From Pseudomonas eutrophicaquae (lineage in GTDB: Bacteria; Pseudomonadota; Gammaproteobacteria; Pseudomonadales; Pseudomonadaceae), in the NCBI RefSeq assembly GCF_023544715.1, contig NZ_JAMJEZ010000005.1:62001-126000 (forward strand): DNA of 64,000 bases. Reading direction: 5' to 3'. This document shows, piece after piece, positions 17,163 to 28,406 of this stretch. Position 1 is the stretch's first letter; every line of letters starts with the position of its first letter. The position numbers and the translations under genes were made by a program. A model generated the notes under the pieces. That model worked only from the letters and a program-made list of their open reading frames with translations, was not told where the DNA came from and ran no database searches.

Positions 17163-18011
17163 ATGAACTACCGCCACGCCTTTCACGCCGGCAATCATGC
17201 CGATGTGCTCAAGCACGCCGTGCTGTGCCGTCTGCTGAACCTGTTGACCCGCAAGGACAAGCCGCTGGCTTGCCTGGACAGCCATGCCGGCATTGGCCTG
17301 TATGACCTGCTCGGCCCCGAGGCCCAGAAGACCGACGAATGGCGTGAGGGCATCGGTCGGCTGTGGCTGGCCGAGGATCTGCCGCCGATCCTCGCCGAGT
17401 ACCGCGAGCAGGTGCGCGCGCTCAACCCGGATGGCGCGCCGCGCTACTACCCAGGCTCCCCGGAAATCGCCCGCGCGCTGAGCCGCGAGTGCGACCGGGT
17501 GCTGCTCAATGAAAAGCACCCCGAGGACGCCGCGCTGCTCAAGGACAACATGGCCGGCACGCGGCGAGTCAAGGTGCAGCAGGCCGATGGCTGGCTGATG
17601 CCCAAAGCGCTGTTGCCGGTGGCGGAAAAGCGCGCGCTGCTGCTGATCGATCCACCGTTCGAGGAGGTGGGGGATCTGGAGCGCTGCGTCGAGGCGCTGA
17701 AGACCGCCATCGCCCGCATGCGCCAGACGGTGGTGATGATCTGGTATCCGATCAAGGACGAGCGTCAGCTCAAGCGTTTCTATCAGGATCTGGCCAAAAG
17801 CGGCGCGCCCAAGTTGCTGCGCGCCGAGCTGTGGGTGCATCCCATCGACAACCCGGCGGGCCTCAACGGCTCGGGGCTGGCGATTGCCAATCCGCCGTGG
17901 CCGCTGGAAGAAGAGCTGCCGGGACTGCTCAGCGATCTGGCGGGCCGATTGGCGCAGAGCGAGGGCGGCTGGCGGCTGGACTGGCTGATCGAGGAGCGCT
18001 CAGGCGCTTAA
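17163..18011 (+). CDS. rlmJ: 23S rRNA (adenine-2030-N6)-methyltransferase RlmJ
   Basis: 282 residues (E. coli YhiR/RlmJ is 280). It methylates N6 of A2030 in 23S rRNA with S-adenosylmethionine. The N-terminal MNYRHAFHAGNHADVLKH block is diagnostic, CLDSHAGIGLYDL is the SAM-binding region, and DPPFE (Asp163) is catalytic motif IV of N6-adenine methyltransferases. The ATG at 17163 is preceded by CGGA and gives the exact family start; the frame upstream to 17139 is ignored. It lies alone, between the divergent nhaP2 and the PepSY/cytochrome pair. Confidence 0.95.
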   Translation: MNYRHAFHAGNHADVLKHAVLCRLLNLLTRKDKPLACLDSHAGIGLYDLLGPEAQKTDEWREGIGRLWLAEDLPPILAEYREQVRALNPDGAPRYYPGSPEIARALSRECDRVLLNEKHPEDAALLKDNMAGTRRVKVQQADGWLMPKALLPVAEKRALLLIDPPFEEVGDLERCVEALKTAIARMRQTVVMIWYPIKDERQLKRFYQDLAKSGAPKLLRAELWVHPIDNPAGLNGSGLAIANPPWPLEEELPGLLSDLAGRLAQSEGGWRLDWLIEERSGA

Positions 18012-18030
18012 GCCTGCTTTAAGCCAGACC

Positions 18031-18072
18031 GGGGAAGATGCGCTCCACACCCACTCAACGGAGCTCTTCCCC
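18031..18072 (+). promoter_or_regulatory. Hairpin covering the ribosome-binding site of the PepSY gene
   Basis: GGGGAAGA (18031-18038) is complementary to TCTTCCCC (18065-18072), and GCTCC (18042-18046) to GGAGC (18060-18064). Together they form a 13-bp stem with a 3-base bulge and a 13-base loop. The 3' arm contains the GGAG Shine-Dalgarno (18060-18063) and touches the ATG at 18073. If transcribed, the fold would hide the start site, so translation may be conditional (thermosensor, ligand or protein control). The alternative is a terminator for rlmJ, but no T-run follows. Confidence 0.5.
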
Positions 18073-18342
18073 ATGAAAAAACTGCTGCTGCCGCTGGCCC
18101 TGCTGATCGCCAGCCCGCTGGCCCTGGCCAAGACCGAATGCACCACCGCCGAGCGTTCCACCTGGCAAGACGCCGAGGCCTTCCAGGCCAACCTGCGCGA
18201 TCAGGGCTACCAGATCAAGAAGTTCAAGGTGACCGAGGGCAACTGCTACGAGATCTACGGCTACGACGCCGAGCAGCGCAAGGTCGAGATCTACTTCAAT
18301 CCGGTCAGCGGCGAAGCCGTCAAGACCAAGATGGCAGACTGA
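18073..18342 (+). CDS. Small periplasmic PepSY-domain protein
   Basis: 89 residues. A clear Sec signal peptide (MKKLLLPLALLIASPLALA, cleavage before KTEC) is followed by a single PepSY domain with the core pattern NLRDQGYQIKKFKVTEGNCYEIYG and a YFNPVSGE-like end. Two Cys in the mature part could form a disulfide. It is 4 bases upstream of a b-type cytochrome gene. PepSY/cytochrome pairs are common in Pseudomonas and are thought to belong to membrane redox systems; a direct role for the PepSY partner is not established. A stem-loop covers its ribosome-binding site. Confidence 0.85.
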   Translation: MKKLLLPLALLIASPLALAKTECTTAERSTWQDAEAFQANLRDQGYQIKKFKVTEGNCYEIYGYDAEQRKVEIYFNPVSGEAVKTKMAD

Positions 18343-18346
18343 GGCC

Positions 18347-18886
18347 ATGAGCGCCGCCACCGTTCGCCTGTGGGATCCACTGATCCGGGTGTTTCACTGG
18401 TCTCTGGCCGGGACTTTCGTGGCCAACTACGCACTCAATGAAGCAGGCGAGCGCTGGCATAACTGGCTTGGCTACTATGCGCTCGGCTGGTTGCTGGTGC
18501 GCCTGGTCTGGGGCTTTATTGGCACGCCGGCGGCGCGCTGGGCGGACTTCTGGCCGACCCGTGCGCGCCTGCTGGCGCACTGGCGGTCGCTGCGCGGTGG
18601 CCGGCCGATGCATCGTCTGGGGCATTCCCCGATCGGCGCCCTGGTGATGATCCTGATGATGCTCTGCATCCTCGGCCTTGGCGTCAGTGGTTTTCTGATG
18701 ACCGAGATCGACTACTTCTGGGGTGAAGAGCTGCCCGAGGAGATTCACGAAGCACTGGCCAACACCCTGGCCGCGCTGGTGGGGCTGCATGTGGCGGCGG
18801 CGCTGCTGGAAAGCCTGCGGCTTAAAGAAAATCTGCCGCTGTCGATGATCACCGGTCGCCGTCGTCTGCCGCCGGACGAGCACTGA
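18347..18886 (+). CDS. Cytochrome b561-family di-haem membrane protein
   Basis: 179 residues with four hydrophobic helices, the size and pattern of bacterial b561/hydrogenase b-type cytochromes. WDPLIRVFHW (His17) and ERWHNWLGY (His38) in the first two helices and LVGLHVAAALLES (fourth helix) carry the histidines expected as haem ligands. It would pass electrons across or within the inner membrane, typically from quinol. It follows the PepSY gene by 4 bases and is closed by a terminator, so the two make a two-gene operon. The electron partner is unknown. Confidence 0.88.
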   Translation: MSAATVRLWDPLIRVFHWSLAGTFVANYALNEAGERWHNWLGYYALGWLLVRLVWGFIGTPAARWADFWPTRARLLAHWRSLRGGRPMHRLGHSPIGALVMILMMLCILGLGVSGFLMTEIDYFWGEELPEEIHEALANTLAALVGLHVAAALLESLRLKENLPLSMITGRRRLPPDEH

Positions 18887-18896
18887 ATAGCTTCTT

Positions 18897-18933
18897 AAAA
18901 GCCCCGGTCGATCCCGTCGGCCGGGGCTTTTTT
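18897..18933 (+). terminator. Rho-independent terminator of the PepSY-cytochrome operon
   Basis: AAAAGCCCCGG (18897-18907) pairs with CCGGGGCTTTT (18921-18931), followed by further T. The A-run in front would let it also serve msrA, which converges from the minus strand. Confidence 0.88.
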
Positions 18934-18941
18934 GTGTGCGT

Positions 18942-19604
18942 TCAGTCAGCGTGGGCGACGGTGGGCAGGCACACCCCGGTGCCGCGGAGTCCGCAGTAGC
19001 CGTTGGGGTGGCGTGCCAGATACTGCTGGTGATAGCCCTCGGCGTAGTAGAAGGGCACATCTTGGCGGATCTCGGTAGTGATCGCCCCAAGACCGGCCTG
19101 CGCCAGCGCCTGGGCGAAGGCTTCGGCACTGGCCTGCGCCTCGTGCAATTGCTGAGCGCTGCTGCAGTAGATCGCCGAGCGGTACTGGGTGCCGACATCA
19201 TTGCCCTGACGCATGCCGCTGGTCGGGTCATGCGATTCCCAGAACACCTTGAGCAGCGCGGCCAGCGAGGTCTGCGCCGGATCGAACACCACCCGCACCA
19301 CCTCGGTATGCCCGGTCAGGCCGCTGCACACCTCCTCATAGGTCGGATTCGGCGTGAAGCCGCCGGCGTAACCCGCGGCGGTCACCCACACCCCCGGTTG
19401 CTGCCAGAAGCGCCGCTCGGCGCCCCAGAAACAGCCCATGCCGAACTGGATGTCCTCGAATCCCTGCGGAAACGGCGCCTGCAGCCCATGCCCATTGACC
19501 AGATGGGCGGCAGGCACGGCGACGGGCGTGCTGCGCCCGGGCAAGGCCTGTTCGGCGCTGGGCAGGGCCTGCTTGTGGACGAGAATCTGTGAGCGCAGAA
19601 CCAT
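18942..19604 (-). CDS. msrA: Peptide methionine-S-sulfoxide reductase MsrA
   Basis: 220 residues. It reduces methionine-S-sulfoxide in proteins and so repairs oxidative damage. The catalytic motif GCFWG (Cys58) is intact, as are the downstream [20 protein letters not shown] block and the C-terminal [13 protein letters not shown] segment with resolving cysteines. The ATG at 19604 is preceded by CAGGAG with good spacing; the frame open to 19670 is not needed. In P. aeruginosa, as I recall, dipA lies between msrA and aceF; here only 148 bases separate them and no such gene is present. Confidence 0.95.
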   Translation of the reverse strand: MVLRSQILVHKQALPSAEQALPGRSTPVAVPAAHLVNGHGLQAPFPQGFEDIQFGMGCFWGAERRFWQQPGVWVTAAGYAGGFTPNPTYEEVCSGLTGHTEVVRVVFDPAQTSLAALLKVFWESHDPTSGMRQGNDVGTQYRSAIYCSSAQQLHEAQASAEAFAQALAQAGLGAITTEIRQDVPFYYAEGYHQQYLARHPNGYCGLRGTGVCLPTVAHAD

Positions 19605-19680
19605 GATGCTCTCCTGAAATGGACGGCTTGGGACGCCGCTCAAGATGCCTTGCGCGGGCTGATCCGGCAATCGTCACCGA

Positions 19681-19720
19681 TAAGCAGAAACCACAAGGCC
19701 CCACCGAGGTGAGGCCTTGC
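19681..19720 (-). terminator. Probable terminator of aceEF
   Basis: On the minus strand, AAGGCC (RC of 19713-19718) pairs with GGCCTT (RC of 19695-19700), with an inner CAC/GTG, followed by a loosely T-rich stretch. It starts about 35 bases after the aceF stop. Confidence 0.55.
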
Positions 19721-19752
19721 GGGTACAGCGGGTGCGCTTATGCACTAAAGAT

Positions 19753-21393
19753 TCACAGCAGCAGCGAGCGAATCTCCGCCAGCACATCCGCCAGGCGGCG
19801 GGTGAAGCGGCAAGCGGCGGCGCCGTTGATCACGCGGTGATCATAGGACAGCGACAGCGGCAGCATCAGCCGCGGCTGGAAGGCTGCACCATCCCACACC
19901 GGCTGGATGCTGGCCTTGGAGACGCCAAGGATCGCCACTTCCGGCGCATTGACGATCGGCGAGAAGCCGGTGCCGCCAATATGCCCGAGGCTGGAGATGG
20001 TGAAGCAGGCGCCCTGCATCTCATCGGCAGAGAGCTTCTTGCTACGCGCCTTCTCCGCCAGTTCGGCGGCCTCGGCAGCCAGCTGCAGCAGGCTCTTCTG
20101 ATCGACATTCTTGATTACCGGCACCAGCAGACCTTCCGGGGTGTCCACGGCAAAGCCGATGTGCACATACTTCTTGCGGATCAGCGCCTTGCCACTGGGG
20201 GCCAGTGAGCTGTTAAAGTCCGGCATCTCGCGCAGCACATGGGCGCAGGCCTTGAGCAGGAACGGCAGCACGGTCAGCTTGACGCCAGCCTTCTCGGCAA
20301 ATTTCTGCTGCGCCTTGCGGAAGTCCTCCAGCTCGCTGATGTCGGCCGACTCGTGCTGGGTGACGTGCGGCACGTTGAGCCAGCTGCGGTGCAGGTTGGC
20401 GGCGCCGACCTGCATCAGGCGGGTCAGTGCCACTTCTTCCACTTCACCGAAGCGGCTGAAGTCGATTTCCGGAATCGGCGGGATGCTGGCTCCAGCCACC
20501 GCGCCGGCCGCCGGAGCCGCCTTGGCCTTGTGCATCATCGCCTTGACGTAAGCCTGCACGTCCTCTTTGAGTACCCGGCCCTTGGGGCCAGTCGCCAGGA
20601 CATCGCTCAGCTCGACGCCAAACTCGCGGGCTAGCATGCGCACCGCAGGACCAGCGTGCACCTTGCCGGCCGGGCGCTTGGGCGCTTCGACCAGCGGGGC
20701 AATCGCCGCCAGGGGCGGATCACCGGCGGCCGGGGTCTCCACCGCGGCGGGCGGCGTGCTCGCTGCGGATGCCGGCGCCGCAGCAGGGGCTGCGCTGGGG
20801 GCTTCGGCCACGGCCGCGCCGCCACTGACCTTGAGGGTCAGGATCAGCGCGCCAGTGCTCACCTCGTCGTTGAGGGCGATGGCGAGGCTCTCCACGATGC
20901 CGGCCTGCGGGCAGGGGATTTCCATGCTCGCCTTGTCCGACTCCAGCACGATCAGCGACTGATCGGCCTCGACCGTATCACCGGCCTTGACCAGCACCTC
21001 AATCACCCGTGCCTTGCCGCCGGCGCCGATGTCCGGGACATGGACCTCTTGCAGGCGTTCACCGGCCGGAGCAGCGGCCACCGGCGCAGCTGCCGGGACT
21101 TCGACAGCGACCGGGGCTGCGGCGGCTGGGGCATCTGTAACCGGGGCCGGGGCGCTGGCGCCTTCGATTTCCAGCTCCAGCAGTGCGTCACCGGTCTTCA
21201 GTGAGTCGCCCAGTTTGACCTTCAGCGCTTTGATGATCCCGGTGGCGGGGGCCGGCACTTCCATGCTGGCCTTGTCGGATTCCAGGGTCAGCAGGCTCTG
21301 GTCGGCCTCGATACGATCGCCCTCCTTGACGAAGAGTTCGATCACCGTGCCTTCGCCGCTGCCGATGTCGGGTACGCGAATCAGTTCAGTCAT
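19753..21393 (-). CDS. aceF: Pyruvate dehydrogenase E2, dihydrolipoamide acetyltransferase
   Basis: 546 residues. Two lipoyl domains at the N-terminus (attachment Lys41 and Lys154, both in ESDKASME) are joined by Ala/Pro linkers. A peripheral subunit-binding domain follows (AVRMLAREFGVELSDVLATG), and then the catalytic acyltransferase domain. The active site reads DHRVINGA: His519 is the catalytic His, with Asn523 where most E2 proteins have Asp. I recall the same Asn in Azotobacter vinelandii E2, so it is a lineage trait rather than a defect. E2 forms the core of the pyruvate dehydrogenase complex and makes acetyl-CoA. It lies 10 bases after aceE on the same strand and is cotranscribed. Confidence 0.97.
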   Translation of the reverse strand: MTELIRVPDIGSGEGTVIELFVKEGDRIEADQSLLTLESDKASMEVPAPATGIIKALKVKLGDSLKTGDALLELEIEGASAPAPVTDAPAAAAPVAVEVPAAAPVAAAPAGERLQEVHVPDIGAGGKARVIEVLVKAGDTVEADQSLIVLESDKASMEIPCPQAGIVESLAIALNDEVSTGALILTLKVSGGAAVAEAPSAAPAAAPASAASTPPAAVETPAAGDPPLAAIAPLVEAPKRPAGKVHAGPAVRMLAREFGVELSDVLATGPKGRVLKEDVQAYVKAMMHKAKAAPAAGAVAGASIPPIPEIDFSRFGEVEEVALTRLMQVGAANLHRSWLNVPHVTQHESADISELEDFRKAQQKFAEKAGVKLTVLPFLLKACAHVLREMPDFNSSLAPSGKALIRKKYVHIGFAVDTPEGLLVPVIKNVDQKSLLQLAAEAAELAEKARSKKLSADEMQGACFTISSLGHIGGTGFSPIVNAPEVAILGVSKASIQPVWDGAAFQPRLMLPLSLSYDHRVINGAAACRFTRRLADVLAEIRSLLL

Positions 21394-21403
21394 GGCGCGC
21401 TCC

Positions 21404-24049
<2,646 letters not shown>

Positions 24050-24188
24050 GGCTTGCTCCATGGCGGAAAGGTCACCAGAATCGGTGGCCTGATATTACGT
24101 GACCGGTCTTGTGGGCGGGCACGGAGAATGTTGTGTTTTTCGGGCCGTGGCGCCTGTGCGCCGGCGTTGCCGGGGGTCTCCCGGCTCG

Positions 24189-24202
24189 GTAGTTTTACTA
24201 CA
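24189..24202. promoter_or_regulatory. HexR-like operator palindrome 1, aceE-glnE intergenic region
   Basis: GTAGTTTTACTACA is a near-perfect palindrome (GTAGT-TTT-ACTAC). Read on the minus strand it is TGTAGTAAAACTAC, close to the TGTARTWWWAYTACA-type motif described for HexR in gamma-proteobacteria. It directly abuts a minus-strand TTTAAT (RC of 24202-24207) that could be an aceE -10, a place where a repressor would block transcription. Assignment to HexR is inference. Confidence 0.5.
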
Positions 24203-24240
24203 TTAAAACGCGAAAAGCAGCACCCTGAGTGCAGTATTTC

Positions 24241-24254
24241 GTAGCGAAACTACA
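24241..24254. promoter_or_regulatory. HexR-like operator palindrome 2, aceE-glnE intergenic region
   Basis: GTAGCGAAACTACA shares the GTAG-N5-CTACA arms of palindrome 1. The two are 52 bases apart start to start, close to five helical turns, so bound proteins would face the same side. It is weaker than palindrome 1 because the inner base pair is lost. The remaining ~260 bases between aceE and glnE show no other gene. Confidence 0.4.
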
Positions 24255-24310
24255 GGCTGTTGCGCGGCCCCTGTGCGGCCTGAGCAGCCCCTTCCAGAAG
24301 GATAGATCCT

Positions 24311-27271
24311 GTGAGCCGTCCTGAACCGACTTCTCTGCCGCGTGAGCTGCAGACCCTGGCCGATACCGCGCTGGCTGCGCTGCACGGCGCACTGGAGACT
24401 GACGGTCAGGCCGCGCTCGCCGCCTGGCCGGCACCGCGCCGCGAGGCCTTGCAGCGCGCGCTGGCCGCCAGCGATTTTGTCGCCGAGCAGTGCCAGCGTG
24501 AGCCGGCCATGCTGCTGGCGCTGGCCGAGAGCGGCGAGCTGGAGCGGCGTCTGGCGCCGGGCGAGTTGCGTGCGCAGTTGAGCGCGCGGCTGGAGGGCTG
24601 CGACAGCGAAGACGAGCTGGCGCGCCGGCTGCGCCGCTACCGCAATCGCCAGCAGCTGCGGATCATCTGGCGCGACATTGCCCAGCAGGCGGATCTGGCC
24701 GAGACCTGTCAGGACCTTTCGGATCTGGCCGACGCCTGCATCGATCTCGCCTACCACTGGCTGTATGGGCGCCAGTGCGCGCAGTCGGGCATGCCGATCG
24801 GTGCGCGCAGCGGCGAGCCGCAGCATCTGGTGGTGCTGGGGATGGGCAAGCTCGGCGCCCACGAGCTGAACCTGTCCTCGGACATCGACCTGATCTTCGC
24901 CTACCCCGAGGGCGGCGAGACCGAGGGCGCGCGCCGCTCGCTGGACAATCAGGAGTTCTTCACCCGCCTGGGGCAGAAGCTGATCAAGGCGCTGGATGCG
25001 GTGACCGTCGATGGCTTCGTGTTTCGCGTCGATATGCGCCTGCGCCCCTACGGCTCCAGCGGTCCGCTGGTCTACAGTTTTAACGCCATGGAGCAGTACT
25101 ACCAGGATCAGGGCCGCGACTGGGAACGCTACGCGATGATCAAGGCGCGGGTGGTGGCGGGGGATCAGCCGGCCGGTGAGCGTCTGCAGCAGATGCTGCG
25201 GCCGTTCGTCTATCGCCGCTACCTGGACTTCTCGGCGATCGAGGCGCTGCGCAGCATGAAGCAGCTGATCCAGCAGGAGGTGCGGCGCAAGGGCATGAGT
25301 GAGAACATCAAGCTCGGCGCTGGCGGTATCCGCGAGGTGGAGTTCATCGCCCAGGCTTTCCAGCTGATCCACGGCGGGCGCGATCTGAGCCTGCAGCAGC
25401 GCCCGCTGCTCAAGGTGCTCGACACCCTGGCCGGGCAGGGCTATCTGCCGCTACCGGTGGTCGAGGAGCTCAAGGAGGGCTACTGCTTTCTACGCTATCT
25501 GGAACATGCCTTGCAGGCGGTGGCTGACCGGCAGACGCAGATGCTCCCAGATGGCGAGCTGGAGCGCGCGCGGGTGGCGTTCATCATGGGCTTTGACGGC
25601 TGGAATGCGCTGCTCGACCAGCTGGCGCACTGGCGCGCGCGCATCGACTGGCATTTCCGTCAGGTGATCGCCGATCCGGAAGACGAGGCGGCCGGTGGCC
25701 GACAGTCAGTCGGTGAGGAATGGCTGCCGCTCTGGCAGGAGGCGCTGGAGCGCGAGGCGGCCGAGCATCAGCTGGCCGAGGCGGGCTTCAAGGCGCCGGC
25801 CAGCGCCTGGCAGCGTATTCAGGGGCTGCAGCACAGCTCGCCGGTGCGCGCCATGCAGCGCCTTGGGCGCGAGCGGCTGGACGCCTTCATGCCGCGCCTT
25901 TTGAGCGCCACCGTCGAGCGTGACGATCCGGATCTGGTGCTGGAGCGGGTGCTGCCGCTGGTCGAGGCGGTGGCGCGGCGCTCGGCCTATCTGGTGCTGC
26001 TCTCGGAAAACCCCGGCGCCTTGGGCCGCCTGCTGACCCTCTGTGCGGCCAGCCCGTGGATCGCCGGGCAGATTGCCCGCTATCCGCTGCTGCTCGATGA
26101 GCTGCTCAACGAGGGCCGACTGTTCAGCCCGCCCGGCAAGGCACAGCTGGAGGCGGAGCTGCGTGAGCGGCTGACCCGCATCCCCGAGGATGATCTGGAA
26201 CAGCAGATGGAGGCGCTGCGCCACTTCAAGCTGGCCCACGGCCTGCGGGTCGCGGCCTCGGAAATTACCGGCACCCTGCCGCTGATGAAGGTCTCGGATT
26301 ACCTGACCTGGCTGGCCGAAGCGATTCTTGAGCAGGTGCTACAGCTGGCCTGGCGTCAGGTCACCCAGAAGCATGGCTTCCCGCCGGCGGCCGATGGCGC
26401 ACCGGCCAGCGAGCCGGGTTTCATCATCGTCGGCTATGGCAAGGTCGGTGGTATCGAGCTGGGGCATGGTTCGGACCTGGATCTGGTGTTCATCCACAAC
26501 GGCGACACCCTGCAGGAAACCGACGGCGCCAAGCCGATCGATAGCGCGCAGTTCTACACCCGCATGGGCCAGCGGATCATCCATATGCTCACCACGCAGA
26601 CCGCCTCCGGCGCCCTGTACGAGGTGGACATGCGCCTGCGCCCCTCGGGGGTGTCGGGCCTGCTGGCCAGCTCGCTCGCCGCCTTTGAGCGCTACCAGGA
26701 GGCGGAGGCCTGGACTTGGGAGCACCAGGCGCTGGTGCGGGCCCGTAAGCTGGCCGGCTGCGCGGAGGTGGCGCGCCGCTTCGAGGCGATCCGCGCCGCG
26801 GTGCTTGGGCGGGTACGTGAGGGCGAGGCGCTGCGTGCTGAGGTCAGCGAGATGCGCGCCAAGATGCGCAGCAATCTCGGCACCCCGGCCACCGCCGGCG
26901 GCACCGCAGCGGAGGCCTTCGAAGCCGCGGCGCGCTTCGACCTCAAGCACGATGCCGGTGGTATCGTCGATATCGAATTTATGGTGCAATATGCCGTCCT
27001 GGCCTGGTCGCAGCAGTACCCTGAACTGCTGCGTTTCACCGACAACATCCGCATTCTGGAAGGGCTGGAGCAGGCAGGACTGCTGCCCGGCTCCGATGTC
27101 CGTCTTCTGCAGGAGGCCTACAAGGCCTATCGTGCAGCTGCTCACCGTCTGGCCCTGCAGAAACAGGCCGGGCAGGTCAGTGGCGATCACTTCCATGAAG
27201 AGCGCCGCGGCGTGATGCGGATCTGGCGCGAGCTGGGGCTCGCCTGGATACCGGCCGCAGGGCGCGGCTGA
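24311..27271 (+). CDS. glnE: Bifunctional glutamine synthetase adenylyltransferase/deadenylylase
   Basis: 986 residues. GlnE adds AMP to or removes it from glutamine synthetase, steered by PII, and so ties nitrogen state to GS activity. Two nucleotidyltransferase domains are visible: the N-terminal one (removal) with SDIDLIFAYP (Asp191, Asp193) and the C-terminal one (addition) with GSDLDLVFIH (Asp722, Asp724). Each is followed by a helical GlnE/GlnD-type domain. The start is GTG at 24311, with AGAAGGA at 24297-24303. The gene faces away from aceE and is followed after 75 bases by ilvE on the same strand. Confidence 0.96.
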   Translation: MSRPEPTSLPRELQTLADTALAALHGALETDGQAALAAWPAPRREALQRALAASDFVAEQCQREPAMLLALAESGELERRLAPGELRAQLSARLEGCDSEDELARRLRRYRNRQQLRIIWRDIAQQADLAETCQDLSDLADACIDLAYHWLYGRQCAQSGMPIGARSGEPQHLVVLGMGKLGAHELNLSSDIDLIFAYPEGGETEGARRSLDNQEFFTRLGQKLIKALDAVTVDGFVFRVDMRLRPYGSSGPLVYSFNAMEQYYQDQGRDWERYAMIKARVVAGDQPAGERLQQMLRPFVYRRYLDFSAIEALRSMKQLIQQEVRRKGMSENIKLGAGGIREVEFIAQAFQLIHGGRDLSLQQRPLLKVLDTLAGQGYLPLPVVEELKEGYCFLRYLEHALQAVADRQTQMLPDGELERARVAFIMGFDGWNALLDQLAHWRARIDWHFRQVIADPEDEAAGGRQSVGEEWLPLWQEALEREAAEHQLAEAGFKAPASAWQRIQGLQHSSPVRAMQRLGRERLDAFMPRLLSATVERDDPDLVLERVLPLVEAVARRSAYLVLLSENPGALGRLLTLCAASPWIAGQIARYPLLLDELLNEGRLFSPPGKAQLEAELRERLTRIPEDDLEQQMEALRHFKLAHGLRVAASEITGTLPLMKVSDYLTWLAEAILEQVLQLAWRQVTQKHGFPPAADGAPASEPGFIIVGYGKVGGIELGHGSDLDLVFIHNGDTLQETDGAKPIDSAQFYTRMGQRIIHMLTTQTASGALYEVDMRLRPSGVSGLLASSLAAFERYQEAEAWTWEHQALVRARKLAGCAEVARRFEAIRAAVLGRVREGEALRAEVSEMRAKMRSNLGTPATAGGTAAEAFEAAARFDLKHDAGGIVDIEFMVQYAVLAWSQQYPELLRFTDNIRILEGLEQAGLLPGSDVRLLQEAYKAYRAAAHRLALQKQAGQVSGDHFHEERRGVMRIWRELGLAWIPAAGRG

Positions 27272-27346
27272 CACGGCGGACGCCGCAGGCGTGCGTCCCG
27301 GGCTGGTTGATGGCAAATCCGAATTCTTGAATGGAGCTGGCAAAAA

Positions 27347-28270
27347 ATGTCGATGGCCGATCGTGATGGCGTTATCTGGTATGACGGTAAACTGGTGCCT
27401 TGGCGCGAAGCCAACACCCATGTGCTGACCCACAGCCTGCACTACGGCATGGGCGTGTTCGAGGGCGTGCGCGCCTACAACACCCCGGACGGCACCGCGA
27501 TCTTCCGCCTGCAGGCGCACACCGACCGTCTGTTCGACTCCGCCCACATCATGGGCATGAAGATTCCCTACACCAAGGAAGAGATCAACGAGGCGACCAA
27601 GGCGGCGGTGCGCGAGAACGGCCTGGAAAGCGCCTACATCCGTCCGCTGGCCTTCTACGGCTCGGAAGGCATGGGCATCCGCGCCGACAACCTGAAGGTC
27701 CACGTGGTCATCGCCGCCTGGCACTGGGGCGCCTACATGGGCGACGAGGCGCTGGAAACCGGCATCAAGATCCGCACCAGCTCGTTCACCCGGCACCACG
27801 TGAACATCTCGATGACCCGCGCCAAGGCCAGCGGCCACTACATCAACTCGATGCTGGCCCTGCAGGAAGCCGTCTCCGCCGGTGCCGACGAGGCGCTGCT
27901 GCTGGATCCGGAAGGCTACGTGGCCGAAGGTTCGGGCGAGAACATCTTCATCATCAAGGATGGCGTGATCTACACCCCCGAGGTCACCGCCTGCCTGAAC
28001 GGCATCACCCGCAGCACCGTGCTGACCCTGGCGCGTGAGCACAACCTTGAGATCGTCGAGAAGCGCATCACCCGTGATGAGGTGTACATCGCAGACGAGG
28101 CCTTCTTCACCGGCACTGCCGCGGAAGTCACCCCGATCCGCGAGCTGGATGGCCGCCTGATCGGCGCCGGCCGCCGTGGCCCGATCACCGAGAAGCTGCA
28201 GAAGGCCTACTTCGATCTGGTCACCGGCCAGACCGACGCCCACGCCGAGTGGCGCACGCTGGTCAAGTAA
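27347..28270 (+). CDS. ilvE: Branched-chain amino acid aminotransferase
   Basis: 307 residues, class IV PLP aminotransferase. It catalyses the last step of Leu, Ile and Val synthesis and the first of their breakdown, using glutamate. Lys160 in MTRAKASGHYINSMLALQEA is the PLP Schiff-base residue. DPEGYVAEGSGENIF and GITR are the phosphate-cup and family signatures, and ADEAFFTGTAAEVTPI is the late conserved block. The ATG at 27347 has GGAG 10 bases upstream; the next ATG (27353) is possible. The 136 bases that follow before waaF carry no gene, only small GC-rich inverted repeats. Confidence 0.97.
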   Translation: MSMADRDGVIWYDGKLVPWREANTHVLTHSLHYGMGVFEGVRAYNTPDGTAIFRLQAHTDRLFDSAHIMGMKIPYTKEEINEATKAAVRENGLESAYIRPLAFYGSEGMGIRADNLKVHVVIAAWHWGAYMGDEALETGIKIRTSSFTRHHVNISMTRAKASGHYINSMLALQEAVSAGADEALLLDPEGYVAEGSGENIFIIKDGVIYTPEVTACLNGITRSTVLTLAREHNLEIVEKRITRDEVYIADEAFFTGTAAEVTPIRELDGRLIGAGRRGPITEKLQKAYFDLVTGQTDAHAEWRTLVK

Positions 28271-28406
28271 GCGGCAGGTGCGCGGCGGTGGCGTCGTCTT
28301 TTGGTGCCGCCATCGCCGCCACCGGCTTGTGGCGAGCGGGCCAGCCACGGTGCTGGTCTGCTTCTGCCTTCGCGGCCAACCCGCCCCATGACCTGACGAA
28401 TTTCCC

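Noticed and set aside
19753-19850. AceF active site DHRVINGA with Asn in place of Asp looked like a damaged catalytic motif
   Set aside because: Azotobacter/Pseudomonas E2 enzymes are known to carry Asn here, so it is a lineage trait.
28271-28406. Inverted repeats in the ilvE-waaF gap as a possible terminator
   Set aside because: Stems are short or mismatched and no T-run follows; transcription may run from ilvE into the LPS operon, but the sequence does not decide it.
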